Source: Prosthecobacter sp.
GTDB taxonomy: Bacteria; Verrucomicrobiota; Verrucomicrobiia; Verrucomicrobiales; Verrucomicrobiaceae
Assembly (NCBI GenBank): GCA_025869455.1
Contig: JAOZVT010000633.1
Coordinates: forward strand, 1 to 8,383
Direction: 5' to 3'
Length of the DNA: 8,383 nucleotides
This document shows positions 8,001 through 8,383 of this stretch, in pieces; position 1 is the first letter of the stretch, and each line of letters begins with the position of its first letter. Under the pieces are notes generated by a model, which saw only the letters and a list, made by a program, of their open reading frames with translations, was not told the origin of the DNA and made no database searches. Both the position numbers and the translations under genes were made by a program.

Positions 8001-8383
8001 AGAGGCCGCCACTTGGCATAACCTGGCGAGCATCGAAGTTAAGGAAGGGCGGTATGACGAGGCGCGAGATAAATTCGCCCGCTCGCTGGAGTTGCAACAA
8101 ACCATCGGAACTCGTGCCGGAGAAGCCGCCACTCTTGCTCAAATAAGTTTCCTCGCATGGGAGAATGACCAGAAGGCCAGTGGCATGGGACTTCAAGCCA
8201 TTGCCTATAGTATATTAAAGACGATTGGATCTGCTGAGCGAATTCAAGTTTGGGAGAACTTAACCAGTATGGCGTCTGAACTGGAACTGACCCAAGACCA
8301 ATTTGATGATACGATAAAGGATGCGATAAGTTCATACGCATCAGATCGGGGTGCAGCACTTGTGGCCAAGGCCTTTGAGGGAA
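5083..8383 (+). CDS. CHAT protease - STAND/NB-ARC NTPase - TPR protein (runs off right edge)
   Basis: Continuous frame of 1100 codons from ATG5083 with no stop before the window ends. Residues 1-60 form a small strand-strand-helix region. Residues about 95-350 are a CHAT (caspase-like, PF12770-type) peptidase: LPWELL at 105-110, catalytic His211 in VHLSGHG and catalytic Cys256 in VSGCQTA. A STAND NTPase follows: FVGRR at 382-386, Walker A GIGGAGKST at 408-416, Walker B ILLVMDNLED at 492-501, sensor-like ILTCR ending at Arg539, GGTPRFIKEA near 597-606, and a winged-helix end with YPLHREFL near 716-723. TPRs with a 40-residue period begin near residue 827. Proteins of this build are signal-activated: ligand binding to the repeats allows ATP-dependent oligomerisation, and the fused protease acts as effector, often in phage defence or programmed death. 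GGAAAG at 5068-5073 is a weak Shine-Dalgarno. The gene is divergent from the small-protein/TIR-like operon. All key residues are intact. Confidence 0.95.
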   Translation, partial: MAEVHITIETLEDGNVVVTLQFNGNRHEHRASPEAVSALVEATTAWRKQLETRQSSLTDPVLLSDLGKRLRDTLLGSKWEALQAFTEIGSGRLLVSTPRPDLLNLPWELLPAEASAFLVSDGRWAIRRSTLASPPPPSLSRVALPLRILFVACSPRDQTGLDFEREEETMLRLVAKLGPKIHLDIAESGTFEELRNLISELKPHVVHLSGHGVVEGDEGYFTFEDERGDSDSRDATSMAQLLFANRDLHAVFVSGCQTAVAAGAGMCQALTASGHVPVALGWGASVSDHLATEFARVFYHELAAGRSLDASLATARQELFAQSLVQDGDQVFLNATFALPQMYVSDATDHIVDESLPWARPHRPGISYELLGDNIIGLREGFVGRRRLLQKLRPDLRDGAIQVLLLTGIGGAGKSTLATRLANRCQQEGFRIVAVKAFRKDASSFALRLLEEMSVACQRLGRISDESMLLDGNRPTASRLRLVIEILKECKILLVMDNLEDLMPLPPANPDWESDDLKTFFRHLLSRMTGAGRCILTCRYVPESFDATLPGLIHEPLPDFSEAEFLKCLRRLEKVTSRIASGEISRQLLTLLHRKIGGTPRFIKEAADVLAVADLTKLEAELQEAPDPSEDDSLRAIREKYLNDLFLPDLYEALTIPQRLGLSRFAVTELPLPLDGVVQVAGMQASENESFVSACIARGLMQRMGESHETTRYTVYPLHREFLTDSARFSPSQAQSAHQAAALFLKTCFEQDREKDLQIHFMAELLTCFQHAQKGHETDLIQWACVAIARFLNHRQEFQAVVDLLEPLVDTLPSTGILTSFAQALKSLGEWGRARNLYARSLEMLQAIGDQRGEATTWHQLAGIELSEGRYDEAREKFARSLEMRQAIEDQAGEAATWHQLATIDIYEGRYDEARDKFARSLKMLQTIGDRAGEAATWHNLASIEVKEGRYDEARDKFARSLKMLQTIGDRAGEAATWHNLASIEVKEGRYDEARDKFARSLELQQTIGTRAGEAATLAQISFLAWENDQKASGMGLQAIAYSILKTIGSAERIQVWENLTSMASELELTQDQFDDTIKDAISSYASDRGAALVAKAFEG
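7561..8160 (+). repeat. Five tandem 120-bp TPR-coding units
   Basis: Units start at 7561, 7681, 7801, 7921 and 8041, each encoding 40 residues around the pattern EGRYDEAR.KFARSL....TIGDRAGEAATWH.LA.IE. This fits a TPR helix pair: W and L early, G-x-Y at the turn, then A, F and A in helix B. The first unit (SLGEWGRARNLYARSLEML) and last unit (ending TLAQISFLAW) are the most diverged, the usual pattern of array ends. A further degenerate unit follows at 8161-8280. The period is 40 rather than the canonical 34 residues, as in kinesin-light-chain-like and many STAND-associated TPRs. Confidence 0.93.
7810..8084 (+). repeat. Exact 155-bp direct repeat at 120-bp offset within the TPR array
   Basis: Bases 7810-7964 are identical to 7930-8084, including third codon positions. 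The match breaks at 7809/7929 (A versus G) and 7965/8085 (A versus G). Neighbouring units at 7561 and 7681 differ at many silent and non-silent sites. This shows a recent one-unit duplication, or gene conversion, by slippage or unequal recombination. Confidence 0.95.

Noticed and set aside
7800..8146. Repetitive ORFs on both strands across the TPR region
   Set aside because: They exist only because the 120-bp coding repeat lacks stops in other frames; the CHAT frame continues unbroken through the region and gives a proper TPR pattern.
7561..8160. CRISPR array or minisatellite
   Set aside because: The unit is 120 bp, in frame and protein-coding throughout; there is no short repeat with unique spacers.

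Overview
This looks like a bacterial chromosome segment of moderate G+C content that runs from a housekeeping gene into an accessory, conflict-type locus. My best guess at the source is a Verrucomicrobiota or other PVC-type bacterium. The grounds are soft: a large membrane-anchored helical-repeat protein ends in a lectin-like domain, and most starts lack a clear Shine-Dalgarno. No 16S or other marker is present to settle it.

Left part (1-4000). The 5' 380 codons of glucose-6-phosphate dehydrogenase (zwf) lie on the minus strand and run off the left edge. A 187-bp gap separates zwf from a divergent 744-residue gene. That protein has one N-terminal membrane anchor, a long alpha-helical repeat region resembling DUF4034-type proteins, and a C-terminal beta-rich domain like concanavalin A/LamG or DUF1080 modules. 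It converges, across only 20 bp, on a minus-strand gene for a small alpha/beta protein of unknown function.

Right part (4125-8383). This is the interesting section. On the minus strand, a promoter placed so that its transcript should start at or next to the ATG drives a 49-residue basic protein. It is followed 13 bp later by a roughly 214-residue protein with a TIR-like/nucleoside-deoxyribosyltransferase-like pattern (VFINCPFD, HDIS, MPFELG), and the unit ends at a clear intrinsic terminator. Divergently, on the plus strand, a gene of at least 1100 codons encodes an N-terminal CHAT (caspase-like) protease with His211/Cys256, a central STAND/NB-ARC NTPase with complete Walker A and B, and C-terminal TPRs. 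It continues past the right edge. Part of the TPR array is a near-perfect 120-bp tandem duplication, a sign of recent sensor remodelling.

How it may work (inference). The TPRs would sense an invader or stress signal, the NTPase would oligomerise, and the CHAT protease would fire. The divergent small protein and TIR-like protein would act as adaptor, substrate or second effector. The N-terminus of the CHAT protein and the 49-residue protein share a similar strand-strand-helix pattern with a near-identical GNVxVTL core, which could mark a paired adaptor module. I do not recognise this three-gene arrangement as a named system. Both large genes at the window edges are incomplete only because the window ends; I found no frameshift in either.
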